Part shown: one piece after another, positions 34,024-42,642 of the stretch
Layout: each line of letters begins with the position of its first letter
Position numbering within the stretch: the first letter of the stretch is position 1
Virus record (IMG/VR): IMGVR_UViG_3300018080_000139
Span: 31,868-95,867 of that record
DNA: 64,000 nt
DNA from: a virus
Reading direction: 5' to 3' (one strand)
Made by a program: the position numbers and the translations under genes
Notes under the pieces: model-generated
The model's database searches: none
What the model saw: the letters and a program-made list of their open reading frames with translations, nothing else
Told to the model about the DNA's origin: nothing

Positions 34024-35319
34024 TTGGCAAGCAAAATAGCAAAAGTGTCGAGTGGTCGAAGAGCCTTTGCGGAGCTGTCCCCCTCGGATTTTACGGACCT
34101 TACGCGCTCGACGATGCTTGTTTCTGCTGCGAGTGAGTCGGCATTTGAGACCGCTATAGGGCGCTCGGCCCAGGAGAAAGACGAATATTGGAATTCAGCG
34201 GCGAAGGTCAGAGGCTGGCATGACGGCACCCAATGGAATTACGAAGAACGAAGCTATATCCGCAGAGATGGGGCGGCTGGGTTCACACGAACTTCGACTT
34301 CGACATTCACAGTAACGGATAATTCCGACAATCAGGGTATCTTCAAACCTGGCTTACCTCTCGCCTACAGGACATCCGCAGGGTCAGGGGCCTTTTCCTA
34401 CGGCATCATCAAGTCTTATTCTTCCGGGACCGTGACCATAATGGGTGTAGCCCTGCCGTCTACTGTCGGTGAGCTTCGAGTAGGGCCCTCGCATAAGGTC
34501 GTGCAAGTCTCGTTACAGGTGGCTGGAGAGCTTGCCGTTGGTGACGACCAACTTAAAACTGTCATGGCTACAGCCTTCCGTTGGTTATTGGCCTCTGGGT
34601 ATCTGGTAGGGGTCCGGGCCTGGGTAGAAACAGCGGCTGCTGGTGCCAACCTGCTTATCCAACTTGGTATAGGGGCTGCTGGACAAGACCTGCTATCTTC
34701 GCAACTTTCTCTAGGACAGGCCACAACCGAGGTAGACAGCGGAGTCACCATCTCTAACACTTATTACAACGTAGATTTCTTAGACAAGGTTTTTCTTAAT
34801 GTAGATCAGGTGGGGAGCACGACTGCTGGCGAAGATCTAACCGTTGAACTTATCAGCGTCTTGCCAGAGCTTGGGTCTATGCCTGGAACGCCGATGGAGG
34901 CAGACACCTACCCACACGTTGTTACTTGCTTCCAAGATGAGGCCGTGGCAGAAGTAGGGACGCTTGCCGTTGCATCTAACAATGACTCTTATTACGAGTA
35001 TTCCGTCTGGAATGATAGTGCCAACGACCTTGATGAGCGAAGTCACGAGATCCTCCTACGAGCAGGCTCATGGACAATCTATGTTATGGGAAAGACTTTT
35101 ACTTCGCGACCCTATGTGGATATAATGCTGGATTCTACTGTCAAGGGTACTCAGGACTGGTATGGTGGCGATGCTAACAACGTAGTAAAAACAACTTCGT
35201 TCACTGTGTCAAAGTCCAACAGGTACAAACTGCGTCTGAAAATCAACGGGAACAACCCCTCAAGCAGTGGTTACATATTTTTCGCCACCAAGGTCTGGCT
35301 TATAAGAACAGGAGACTAA
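34024..35319 (+). CDS. Tail fibre/receptor-binding protein
   Basis: 431 residues, TTG start at 34024 after GAGGAGGG. Ser/Thr/Gly-rich and beta throughout, with a C-terminal carbohydrate-binding-like sandwich (SWTIYVMGKTFTSRPYVDIM, KSNRYKLRLKINGNNPSSSG). Codons here are clearly less GC-rich than in the baseplate genes. No enzymatic motif seen. Position and composition indicate a host-recognition fibre. Confidence 0.75.
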   Translation: MASKIAKVSSGRRAFAELSPSDFTDLTRSTMLVSAASESAFETAIGRSAQEKDEYWNSAAKVRGWHDGTQWNYEERSYIRRDGAAGFTRTSTSTFTVTDNSDNQGIFKPGLPLAYRTSAGSGAFSYGIIKSYSSGTVTIMGVALPSTVGELRVGPSHKVVQVSLQVAGELAVGDDQLKTVMATAFRWLLASGYLVGVRAWVETAAAGANLLIQLGIGAAGQDLLSSQLSLGQATTEVDSGVTISNTYYNVDFLDKVFLNVDQVGSTTAGEDLTVELISVLPELGSMPGTPMEADTYPHVVTCFQDEAVAEVGTLAVASNNDSYYEYSVWNDSANDLDERSHEILLRAGSWTIYVMGKTFTSRPYVDIMLDSTVKGTQDWYGGDANNVVKTTSFTVSKSNRYKLRLKINGNNPSSSGYIFFATKVWLIRTGD

Positions 35320-35321
35320 TA

Positions 35322-35588
35322 ATGGCAGTAACAGATAAAAGAAATAGAAACAACTCCCCACATGAAACGCATGACGCGAATTGCACTCCTGGCTTTATTT
35401 ACGAGGAGCAGGAAGGCGAAATGGTGGACGTTACTTCGCAGGCCGCTCTCGAAAAGATAGACTACCTGGCCGACGTCAAGATCGACGGCGGAGACTGGAC
35501 TCCGAGCCGCTGCAACGCTTACACCTGGAGAAACGGCACCACCGAGCAAAAGGACACGGAATTAGAAAACAGAGTCGGGAGCGTCTAA
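35322..35588 (+). CDS. Small hypothetical protein of the fibre cluster
   Basis: 88 residues from ATG 35322, two bases after the previous stop. Polar, with two cysteines and no membrane segment (DANCTPGFIYEEQEGEMVDV). It overlaps the next start by one base (TAATG). It could be a fibre chaperone or minor fibre segment. No family is recognised. Confidence 0.68.
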   Translation: MAVTDKRNRNNSPHETHDANCTPGFIYEEQEGEMVDVTSQAALEKIDYLADVKIDGGDWTPSRCNAYTWRNGTTEQKDTELENRVGSV

Positions 35589-35926
35589 TGTTAAGGCTAA
35601 AATATAAGCTTTATAACGGGACTCAGCCGCAGGACGCTATCGTGGCTGCCGTCCCGTCGATAGACCAGGCTACAGACCTGTTCATGGGCCAATGGCCTTC
35701 TGGAGATTGGATGTATGGAGAGATAGATACAAGCTCCGAGAACCAAAGCACTCTAGAGTCGGCGCTCACTAATTGGGAAGGCACTTTTCTGACCGATCAG
35801 CAAGCGTTAGACTATGTTGACTCTGTATTACCCACTGACACGGTTGTTGTGAAGCGTGTAACGGCTTTGGCAGCAGAAATAGACGGTAATGGAAATGTGG
35901 TTAAGCAGGTGGTGGAAGAGGCATAA
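35588..35926 (+). CDS. Hypothetical protein, fibre cluster
   Basis: 112 residues; ATG 35588 overlaps the previous stop and its stop overlaps the next start. Mixed alpha/beta with two Trp-rich loops (LFMGQWPSGDWMYGEID). Tightly co-translated with the kelch-like fibre gene that follows, so perhaps its partner or chaperone. No known family. Confidence 0.68.
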   Translation: MLRLKYKLYNGTQPQDAIVAAVPSIDQATDLFMGQWPSGDWMYGEIDTSSENQSTLESALTNWEGTFLTDQQALDYVDSVLPTDTVVVKRVTALAAEIDGNGNVVKQVVEEA

Positions 35927-36876
35927 TGGTTCCAATTCTTTGTCGCGTTCCTTTTGCGCGCTTGTTGGGGTCTCTACCAGCAAGAGTTATCGGCCTTAGT
36001 TTAGGCGGTTACACAGGTTCAGCAGACACTAACTCCATTTCCTATCACGACACAACCGCTACAACTGGAAATGCAGCCAGCAAAGGGGCTCTTACTGTAG
36101 CACGCCGCGGGGCTTCCGGACAGGCCTGGTCGTCTATTTATGGGTTTCCTTGCGGTGGAAACGCAGGCGGAACGTTATACAGTATCATAGAGTACGTCGA
36201 TCACACTACCACCTCCGGTGGGGCTACCAACCGCGGGGCAATTAGTAGCGGCTCCCGTACCTACCTGGCTATGGGGCATGGTACTGTTTATGGGTTCATC
36301 TATGATGGGTCGGCAGACGCCACCATGGGAACTGTCCGCAATTACTTTGATTGGATCAATCTTACGACGGCTACAGCCAACTCGTCTTCGAAGGGAACGG
36401 ATATTTTAGGGCGCGCAGGATTGGCTGCGGTATCAAGGCCTGCGACATACAACTGGTTATGTGGGGGACAATACCCCTCCAATAACTATGTCAACACAAT
36501 TTCCTATGTGGACGCAACAACCACAAGCGGCGGTGCCACGGATGGCGGAGATTTGACAGGGGCAAGCACGGGGACCGGGGCTGTATGGAGTGACACATAT
36601 GGGTTTGTGTCTCGTTGGATTCCGTCTACATCCTCTACGAACTGGTTGGATTTGACCACAGCAAGCACCAACGGAACCAACAAAGGAGGCTTGAGCGTCA
36701 ATCGCGCATGGTGTGCGGGAAATAGCGGTAGTGTCTATGGTTACTTTTTAGGTGGTTTGTACAACGTTATTACTTTGTACAACGTGATTGATCGGATTGA
36801 CTTGACCACCACGGTCCAGACGGCGGCGGATAAAGGTGATCTGCTTTCCAACTTAGGGTTTCCGGGAGGTATGTAG
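35926..36876 (+). CDS. Kelch-like beta-propeller tail protein
   Basis: 316 residues built from about six repeats of roughly 50 residues. Each has the form YGF..GG...N.I.Y.D.TTT(S)GGATNRG.L...R, for example GTLYSIIEYVDHTTTSGGAT and YVNTISYVDATTTSGGATDG. This spacing and the Gly-Tyr/Asp pattern indicate blades of a kelch or galactose-oxidase-type propeller, a ring-shaped binding domain. In a fibre cluster it most likely binds host surface sugar. The N-terminal 20 residues are hydrophobic, perhaps a trimer anchor or weak signal. Lower GC than neighbours. Confidence 0.78.
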   Translation: MVPILCRVPFARLLGSLPARVIGLSLGGYTGSADTNSISYHDTTATTGNAASKGALTVARRGASGQAWSSIYGFPCGGNAGGTLYSIIEYVDHTTTSGGATNRGAISSGSRTYLAMGHGTVYGFIYDGSADATMGTVRNYFDWINLTTATANSSSKGTDILGRAGLAAVSRPATYNWLCGGQYPSNNYVNTISYVDATTTSGGATDGGDLTGASTGTGAVWSDTYGFVSRWIPSTSSTNWLDLTTASTNGTNKGGLSVNRAWCAGNSGSVYGYFLGGLYNVITLYNVIDRIDLTTTVQTAADKGDLLSNLGFPGGM

Positions 36877-37652
36877 TGAGTGGTAGAAAAGAGATTTGGG
36901 CCCAGATAAAAGAGATGGGCCAGATAAAATCTGACTTCGACACGGAGAAGTACACTGTCGCCCACGAAGGTAATTTTATTGCCAATCAGTTTCACTTCCT
37001 GATGCGTCAGTATAGATTTGCTCTGGAAGAAATCGAGCGATGGGAGATCGAGCTGGAGCGTATAGAAAGGGGACTGAAAGCGTATAGTGCCATTATTGAA
37101 AACCCTCTGGCTTCGGCAAGGTATTCTGGTGAACTTCGTGCGGCCCTGGAGAAAGAGTCTCATCCAGACCTGAAAATCAGAGAACTGGAACTACGGAAAC
37201 GTAGTCTGGAAATTGACCTCTGGGGAAAGAAGCAAACCGTAAAGCACTTTGAGAAGATGCGTCTTGCTCTAATCGAGATGAACGGCGGAAAGCCTTACAC
37301 TAACGAGCAGTACCAAGAAGAACAAGCAGCATACTGGCACTGGTTTCTGTCCTCCCGTGCGCGTTACCAAATGCTCTCCAGGGCAACAGGTATTTCGGAA
37401 GGGGTCCTGATGAATTTCGATCATGCCTCCAGAAGGCCTGTTCTTGAAGACTCTAAGCATGTTACTCCTCCAGTATTCACGCCGGATGGGCAAGCCATTT
37501 TTCTCGGAGAGATTTTCAAAAGCGGCGTGTTACCGGAAGACGGTACTATCGAGATAGAGAAAGCCCCGGACCCCCCGAAGATAACCGGACCGGGACCGGA
37601 GCTTTTCCGATCGCTAGGGGAGGCGGGACTTTTGCAGGAAAGGAAAATCTGA
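36876..37652 (+). CDS. Coiled-coil protein in fibre cluster
   Basis: 258 residues from GTG 36876 (GGGAGG upstream), starting on the last base of the previous stop. Residues 1-150 are a long charged coiled coil (RFALEEIERWEIELERIERG, ELRKRSLEIDLWGKKQTVK). The C-terminal 70 residues are Pro-rich. It could be a fibre shaft or assembly chaperone. No family recognised. Its stop overlaps the next start. Confidence 0.75.
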   Translation: MSGRKEIWAQIKEMGQIKSDFDTEKYTVAHEGNFIANQFHFLMRQYRFALEEIERWEIELERIERGLKAYSAIIENPLASARYSGELRAALEKESHPDLKIRELELRKRSLEIDLWGKKQTVKHFEKMRLALIEMNGGKPYTNEQYQEEQAAYWHWFLSSRARYQMLSRATGISEGVLMNFDHASRRPVLEDSKHVTPPVFTPDGQAIFLGEIFKSGVLPEDGTIEIEKAPDPPKITGPGPELFRSLGEAGLLQERKI

Positions 37653-38545
37653 TGGAATCAGTAGCCGTGTATCTTTACGCCGCCGATGGCTATTATCTCG
37701 GTGAGGGGGGGGCGGCACGCGATGAGAGACATTTCGAGCGGACTGGACAAACACGTTATCTCATCCCCAGGAATGCAACTACAAGCTATCCCGGGACGAT
37801 TCCCGAAGGACAGCGTGCAAGGTGGAACGGATCGAGCTGGAACCTCGAGGACCTCCCCCCAGACGATTACGTCGAAATTTCCGGAGTTACCAAGCAAATA
37901 GCGGCGAGTTTTGCGTCTGAGGTCGCGTCTGAATTCCCGGGGTCCGCCGTCACCGAGATGGGGGAGCTGGATTGGAATTCAACAGATTCGAAAACTTTTC
38001 GATTCGACGGGGTGGAGGGCACGTCCGCAAACAGCACGACTTTGCAGGGGCTTATAGACTCCCACGACTACAGCGCCGGGAAAATGCTGGAAGTCCGCGA
38101 GGAAAGAGACTTAAGGCTGTGGTCGACGGATTGGAAAATCAGACGGCATGAGGACCAGACAGAACTCGTTTCCGCTGGGGTTCTCACGGACACCGATTTC
38201 TCCGCCGGCGAGTATGTCGACTGGCTGAAATACCGGCAAGCTCTCCGAGACTTCCCGTCTGTCTGTGACCCCACAAGCCCAAGCTGGCCCCTCGAGCCTG
38301 ACGCCTGGCACGAATGCGCCGCCGACGCGGGGGGTGACACGATAATCGACGCCGGGCATGGCTTGTCCGACGATGACCTGGTAGAATTTCGCGCGGGGAC
38401 GCTCCCCGGCGGTCTCGCCGTCGACACCACGTACTACGTGGTAGCCGCCACGACGGACACGTACAAAGTATCCACATCTCTGGGAGGGGCCGCCGCGGAC
38501 CTGACAAGCGCGGGATCCGGCGTTACCTACCGCAAACGCTACTAA
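37652..38545 (+). CDS. Tail fibre assembly-type protein with C-terminal HGL domain
   Basis: 297 residues. Residues about 145-205 (REERDLRLWSTDWKIRRHED ... DWLKYRQALRDFP) match the caudoviral tail-fibre-assembly chaperone motif R-x-L-L-x-x-TDW...YRQ-x-LRD. The last 70 residues (IIDAGHGLSDDDLVEFRAGT ... TDTYKVSTSLGGAAADL) are paralogous to the domain inserted in the collar fibre at 32332. The N-terminal part is a beta domain. The mix of chaperone motif and adhesin domain in one chain is unusual. Confidence 0.78.
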   Translation: MESVAVYLYAADGYYLGEGGAARDERHFERTGQTRYLIPRNATTSYPGTIPEGQRARWNGSSWNLEDLPPDDYVEISGVTKQIAASFASEVASEFPGSAVTEMGELDWNSTDSKTFRFDGVEGTSANSTTLQGLIDSHDYSAGKMLEVREERDLRLWSTDWKIRRHEDQTELVSAGVLTDTDFSAGEYVDWLKYRQALRDFPSVCDPTSPSWPLEPDAWHECAADAGGDTIIDAGHGLSDDDLVEFRAGTLPGGLAVDTTYYVVAATTDTYKVSTSLGGAAADLTSAGSGVTYRKRY

Positions 38546-38565
38546 TCAATAAGGAGTAAGGTTAG

Positions 38566-39807
38566 ATGGCAAACATAACGATTATCAGAATCGCGAACGG
38601 CCGAAAGGTGATCGACACGCAGATCGACCCGAGCAACATCCCGACGACCGACCAAGCGGCGAGTTTCCCTACCGGCGCGTCCGGAGCGGACCAGCTCGTA
38701 AAGGCCTCCGCGGTGGGAGGGTACGTCACTTATGGAAACCTGGACACGAACGGAGACGTCGGCACGACGGCCTCCACCGTCGCCGCCGGAAACGACTCTC
38801 GCTTTCCGACGAGCGACGAAAAGGCGGGCCTCGGGGCGGCCCCGAACGCATTGTCGGCCGCCAATCCGGTCGCCGACAAGACGTATGTCGACAACCTGGT
38901 GGACGGTATCGAGTGGTATCCGTCCGTGGACGACGAGGTGAATTACGTCAAGACCACGGCCGGGGCCCCGACCGGGACGGCGACGAGCGGCGAGAAATGC
39001 CTCAATACGAATGAGGCCAAACTCTACACCTACACCACAAGTTGGGACGCCGGGGTAGCCGTAAGCAGTGGCGAACGGCTCGTCTTCAAGGAGGACGGAG
39101 ACGACACGTCCGGTGGCTCGGGGACTTACACGGCCGACATGAAAATCTACGACTACAACGGCTCGACCTTCGACGAGACGACCCCGACCTTGGGGGGTAC
39201 TTTCAACCTGGACACGGACGGCCTGGACTATCGCTACACCGGATCCGTCTGGGCCGCGAAATCCTCCACCGTCAGCCACAACAATACCTCCGGACTGCAA
39301 GGCGGGACGACCGGGGAGTACTACCACATCACCGCGAACCAGGAAGCCGGACTCGACGCGGCCACCGCGATCACCGCGAGCAATCCGCCCCAGACTCTGG
39401 CGGACAGGGACAAACTCCCTCAGCGTATTTCGTTCGCGTACTTCGGCGGCTTCGCCGTGAGCCAGACCGACGTCGAGTTCTACGACGTCGAGGGTGTGGT
39501 GCAAAGAGTCCAGCCCAAGGCGGCGGGGTCCATCGTCGGCCACACCGTACAGCTCGAAAGCGATCGGACAGCCGGCACGCTCACCCTGGAACCGACGATA
39601 GACGGGACGAAAGTCACTCCGAGTGACCTCGACGTCACCATCGACGGAACGACCCCGAACGACGCGCACCTGGAGGCGGCCCCGGACACGAGCGGTCTCA
39701 CGTTCACTGCATCGAACAAGCTCGGGATCAAGGCCACGAGCGATGCTTCCTGGGCGCCGACCACGGCCACCGTTCGTTCGGACCTGCACCTGGTCTACAA
39801 CACCTAA
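38566..39807 (+). CDS. Large fibre-like structural protein
   Basis: 413 residues; ATG 38566 after AAGGAG. Thr/Asp/Gly-rich with very few Cys, containing GVGTT-type and AADKTYVDNLVDGIEWYPSV-type segments seen in phage fibre stalks (ADKTYVDNLV is a common fibre motif). The C-terminal third is a beta sandwich (ISFAYFGGFAVSQTDVEFYD). GC-rich codon use returns here, unlike 34-37.6 kb. Probably a fibre shaft/adhesin. Confidence 0.8.
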   Translation: MANITIIRIANGRKVIDTQIDPSNIPTTDQAASFPTGASGADQLVKASAVGGYVTYGNLDTNGDVGTTASTVAAGNDSRFPTSDEKAGLGAAPNALSAANPVADKTYVDNLVDGIEWYPSVDDEVNYVKTTAGAPTGTATSGEKCLNTNEAKLYTYTTSWDAGVAVSSGERLVFKEDGDDTSGGSGTYTADMKIYDYNGSTFDETTPTLGGTFNLDTDGLDYRYTGSVWAAKSSTVSHNNTSGLQGGTTGEYYHITANQEAGLDAATAITASNPPQTLADRDKLPQRISFAYFGGFAVSQTDVEFYDVEGVVQRVQPKAAGSIVGHTVQLESDRTAGTLTLEPTIDGTKVTPSDLDVTIDGTTPNDAHLEAAPDTSGLTFTASNKLGIKATSDASWAPTTATVRSDLHLVYNT

Positions 39808-39833
39808 GATCAACTGCCTGAAAAGGAGCAGAA

Positions 39834-40340
39834 ATGAGACTCATCGTTTTTCTTTTGTTGCCTCTTCTCCTGGTAGCGTGCGCTCACCAGGGGGGGCAAC
39901 CGATTATGACTTTCTCCACGGCCGAGGCCCTCCTCGTTTCTTCAGTGAGGATAGGCCTTCCGTTCGCGCTCGACCAGATCGAGGACGAGAGCGGACGGGC
40001 CGAGGTCGTAAAGCACGCACAAGCCGGCGTCCTTCTCGCCGATCACGTCCTCGCCATATTAGCAAACGAAAGCGGGGTGACGAGATCCGAGATCGACGGG
40101 GCTATAGCCACGTTCGATTCGGGATTGACGCGGACGGAGCGGTCCGTGATCCAGGAGGGAATCAACGTCGTCCTGACTTTCGCGCGTGAACAGTTACAGC
40201 CCGTCGAGGGCACGGAGACAGTAAGACTGTTCCGCTCGTTGTTTTCCGCGGCGCGCGACGTGTTCGAGAGTTTCGCCGCGGAGGAGCCGGCCGCTCTCGG
40301 GATCCCCGCGCCGGAACCGGCCGGGGAGCAAATAGAGTGA
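39834..40340 (+). CDS. Phage lipoprotein
   Basis: 168 residues; AAAAGGAG before ATG 39834. N-terminal signal MRLIVFLLLPLLLVACAHQG has a lipobox L-V-A-C, so it should be lipid-modified on Cys16 and membrane-anchored. The mature part is helical and acidic (IDGAIATFDSGLTRTERSVI) with a Pro/Ala tail. Phage lipoproteins serve superinfection exclusion or spanin-type lysis. The size is larger than typical o-spanins, and no i-spanin partner is obvious, so the role is open. Confidence 0.78.
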   Translation: MRLIVFLLLPLLLVACAHQGGQPIMTFSTAEALLVSSVRIGLPFALDQIEDESGRAEVVKHAQAGVLLADHVLAILANESGVTRSEIDGAIATFDSGLTRTERSVIQEGINVVLTFAREQLQPVEGTETVRLFRSLFSAARDVFESFAAEEPAALGIPAPEPAGEQIE

Positions 40341-40852
40341 AGAACTCACGTTCACAAGCAGTACAACAAGGCCTGTCTCGGTCCTCCGGAGGACCGGGAA
40401 GGCTTATTTTCGAAGCGACCGCGCGCGAAATCCTGGCGAAGGCCGACCAAAAGCGCGCCGCGTCCTCTCGCGACGTGACTTCGCGTCTGGTAAAACTGAA
40501 GGCGTCTCGCCTCCCCGGGACGCATCTGTTCTATTCCAGCAAATCAAAAGGCAAGCCGCAAACGTGGCTTCAGGTCGTGCGTCTAAATGTGCGGGAAAAG
40601 CAGACTCTTTACGGAATCCGAAAGGCCATCTCGAGCCAGGACGTACATGTTTATTGCAATTGCCCGGACTTTAAATTCGGCGGTTTTGCTTATCTCATGA
40701 CACGAGAGAGATCAGCCCTATCTGGTTTTGAGGAGCCACGCTTCCCGAAAAAAAGTAACCCGAAGGCGCTCGGGAGTGTGTGCAAACACCTGGTCAATGT
40801 TTTGCGCCAGTTACCAGGAGAGGCGCGCGAAATCTATAATCGCTTGAACTAA
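40337..40852 (+). CDS. SWIM-type zinc-finger protein
   Basis: 171 residues from GTG 40337, overlapping the previous stop. It carries CNCPDFKFGGF ... SVCKHLVNVLRQL, the C-x-C-x(n)-C-x-H pattern of SWIM zinc domains that bind DNA or protein; the preceding helix SQDVHVYCN fits too. The N-terminal 90 residues are basic. A role in packaging, recombination or transcription late in infection is possible. Confidence 0.8.
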   Translation: MKNSRSQAVQQGLSRSSGGPGRLIFEATAREILAKADQKRAASSRDVTSRLVKLKASRLPGTHLFYSSKSKGKPQTWLQVVRLNVREKQTLYGIRKAISSQDVHVYCNCPDFKFGGFAYLMTRERSALSGFEEPRFPKKSNPKALGSVCKHLVNVLRQLPGEAREIYNRLN

Positions 40853-40863
40853 GGAGAAAACTC

Positions 40864-41007
40864 ATGGAGTGTCCGAATTGCAAAAAGCTCCTGCAGGAGT
40901 CAAAAATACTGAAAGAGGATGGGTCCCCCTCCATCCTCACGGGGGATTACATGTGCCCGTCTTGCGGTTTTACGCAGAAAGCCGAAAGGAAGGTGCTGAA
41001 TGGATGA
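40864..41007 (+). CDS. Mini zinc-ribbon protein
   Basis: 47 residues from ATG 40864, which has an ideal AAGGAG eight bases upstream. Two cysteine pairs C-P-N-C (residues 3-6) and C-P-S-C (31-34) form a zinc ribbon. The stop overlaps the start of the next gene (ATGGATGA). It is one of many tiny Cys-pair proteins in this genome. Possibly a regulator or adaptor of late transcription; no family assigned. Confidence 0.78.
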   Translation: MECPNCKKLLQESKILKEDGSPSILTGDYMCPSCGFTQKAERKVLNG

Positions 41008-41503
41008 GCAGATTTTTGCTCAGAGCATTCAAAACTCGTCCCTGCTGAAAAACGAGGTGGACACGGCCTTGTACTTGTGGGGCAAGATAACCGGCTTCGA
41101 CGCCGAGCCGACGTCTATGGCTCTTCGCGCCTCTCCGCGCCTGGTGGCTGTGGCCCGGCATCTCGCCGACACGGTCGAACTGCGTGTGGAGGAGAAAGAG
41201 GAGAGCCTTGCCAGCTACCGGGAAAAAATCGAGCGCGACGCGCGCCGGCAACTCGCTGTTGCCCTCAAGGGGGAGAAAGTCACCCCCGATATGGTTGAGC
41301 GGGCCGTGAAAGCCAATACTGACTTGGTCTTCGAGGTGACAGCCTTGAGAAAAGTGAAGGCCGATAGCGCTATTTGCCGCGCGCTCGCAGCCGGAGCCGA
41401 GGCCTACGTTCAGGCCGCGGTCGAGCTGGCAAAGCGAGGAGAAGAGAAAACTCCGCGCGAGGAGGAGGAGCTGCAAACGTGTTCGACATCCGAAAGCGTT
41501 TAG
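41000..41503 (+). CDS. Hypothetical helical protein upstream of the peptidase
   Basis: 167 residues; ATG 41000 (or ATG 41004 out of frame, not used). Helical and charged, with a coiled-coil-like middle (LRVEEKEESLASYREKIERD). It overlaps the peptidase start by 25 bp. It might be a small structural or DNA-associated protein. No domain recognised. Confidence 0.72.
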   Translation: MDEQIFAQSIQNSSLLKNEVDTALYLWGKITGFDAEPTSMALRASPRLVAVARHLADTVELRVEEKEESLASYREKIERDARRQLAVALKGEKVTPDMVERAVKANTDLVFEVTALRKVKADSAICRALAAGAEAYVQAAVELAKRGEEKTPREEEELQTCSTSESV

Positions 41504-42243
41504 GTTGGAAGCCGGAACCCCCTGACCGGAGGGACTTTCGTCTGGGCGCCCACCCCTTTTTCAGAAAAGTGGGGAAGCTCCCACGCAAGGTCTCATTGCG
41601 GGAGTGTATGCCCGATGTGCGCGACCAGGGGGAGACCAATTCTTGCACAGGCTTTGCGATCGCCGCCCTGCGGGGGGCCCTCGAGCTGCAGGACTCCCCG
41701 GAGAAAAAAGACGTCCTGGCCCCCCCGCTATCCCCGCTTTTCGTGTACTACCATGAGCGCGTGAAGGAGGGGACCTGGCCGGCCGATTGTGGGGCGTATA
41801 TTCGGACAGGAATGAAAGTTCTGCACAAGCTGGGGTGCTCACAGGAAAGCCGGTTTCCTTTTTCACCGGACTCAATTTCGGCTGGGGTCCCAAAAGTCGA
41901 CATCGAGGCCGACCGGGGCGCCATCACTGCTTACCTCCGGGTCTCGACTATAGACGAAATGCGCGTAGCTATCGCCAGGCGCCTCCCTGTCGTGGGGGGT
42001 TTGACGATTTATCGGAACTGGGAGCGCCCCCACGTTTGGAGGACCGGACAGATTCCGGACCCTTCCGGGAGGGCGATCGGCGGTCATGCCGTCGTCGCCA
42101 TGGGCTACGACGACGAGAAGGAAGTTTTCGAGTGGCAAAACTCGTGGGGGAAAGAGTGGGGGGACAGCGGGTTTTTTTGGACTTCCTACGACTATCCGAA
42201 TCATAGTGGGTGCGATTTCTGGGTAGTGCTGAAATGGAGGTGA
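41479..42243 (+). CDS. Papain-like (C1 family) cysteine peptidase
   Basis: 254 residues from GTG 41479, with GGAGGAGGAG just upstream; earlier in-frame starts would only add a low-complexity basic stretch. Catalytic residues of the papain fold are all present: oxyanion Gln and nucleophile Cys in DQGETNSCTGFAIA, His in GGHAVVAMGYDD, and Asn in EWQNSWGKEWGDSGFF. There is no signal peptide or propeptide, so it acts in the cytosol or from the virion. C1A peptidases are rare in tailed phages. It could process virion proteins, degrade host proteins, or act in lysis; no other endolysin is visible in the window. Confidence 0.92.
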   Translation: MFDIRKRLGWKPEPPDRRDFRLGAHPFFRKVGKLPRKVSLRECMPDVRDQGETNSCTGFAIAALRGALELQDSPEKKDVLAPPLSPLFVYYHERVKEGTWPADCGAYIRTGMKVLHKLGCSQESRFPFSPDSISAGVPKVDIEADRGAITAYLRVSTIDEMRVAIARRLPVVGGLTIYRNWERPHVWRTGQIPDPSGRAIGGHAVVAMGYDDEKEVFEWQNSWGKEWGDSGFFWTSYDYPNHSGCDFWVVLKWR

Positions 42244-42246
42244 TTT

Positions 42247-42642
42247 TTGTTCGTTGCACGTAAGTACCCCTGGAAGGATGCAGAGAGGAACGCGGCCGCC
42301 AAACGGCTCCGTGAATCCCTCGAAGAGATGCCAAGTTATGTCGAAAAAGAGATCGAGGCTTACCTTGCCAGTCGGGGCTTGAAAGTGACCGAGCGAAGGC
42401 ATGTCCTTCGTGTGTGTGAGGCTCTCCTCAAAAACGAGCCGTTTACCCGATCTTCGACGCGGCGGGGTCGATTCCTGGACGGTCTGGCAAAAGTACTCGT
42501 GCGCGACGGGGCCCGGCGCTTTTTGAATACCTTCGCGGGGAGTGGGTGGCGATATTCGGCCATCTCTGATGACCCTCTGGGTTACATCTTGTCGAATCGA
42601 AAAACCGGCTTTGTCTACCATGGGAGGAAGGTGAAGCGATGA
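42247..42642 (+). CDS. Hypothetical basic protein
   Basis: 131 residues, TTG start at 42247 following GGAGGTGA. Helical and basic with a Arg-rich centre (RSSTRRGRFLDGLAKVLVRD). It overlaps the next gene by 4 bp. The fold suggests a DNA- or RNA-binding helper near the packaging genes. No family recognised. Confidence 0.7.
   Translation: MFVARKYPWKDAERNAAAKRLRESLEEMPSYVEKEIEAYLASRGLKVTERRHVLRVCEALLKNEPFTRSSTRRGRFLDGLAKVLVRDGARRFLNTFAGSGWRYSAISDDPLGYILSNRKTGFVYHGRKVKR

Noticed and set aside
38542-39813. 423-codon - strand frame opposite the fibre gene
   Set aside because: Antisense artefact of codon bias; the + strand gene has a strong Shine-Dalgarno and fibre-like sequence.
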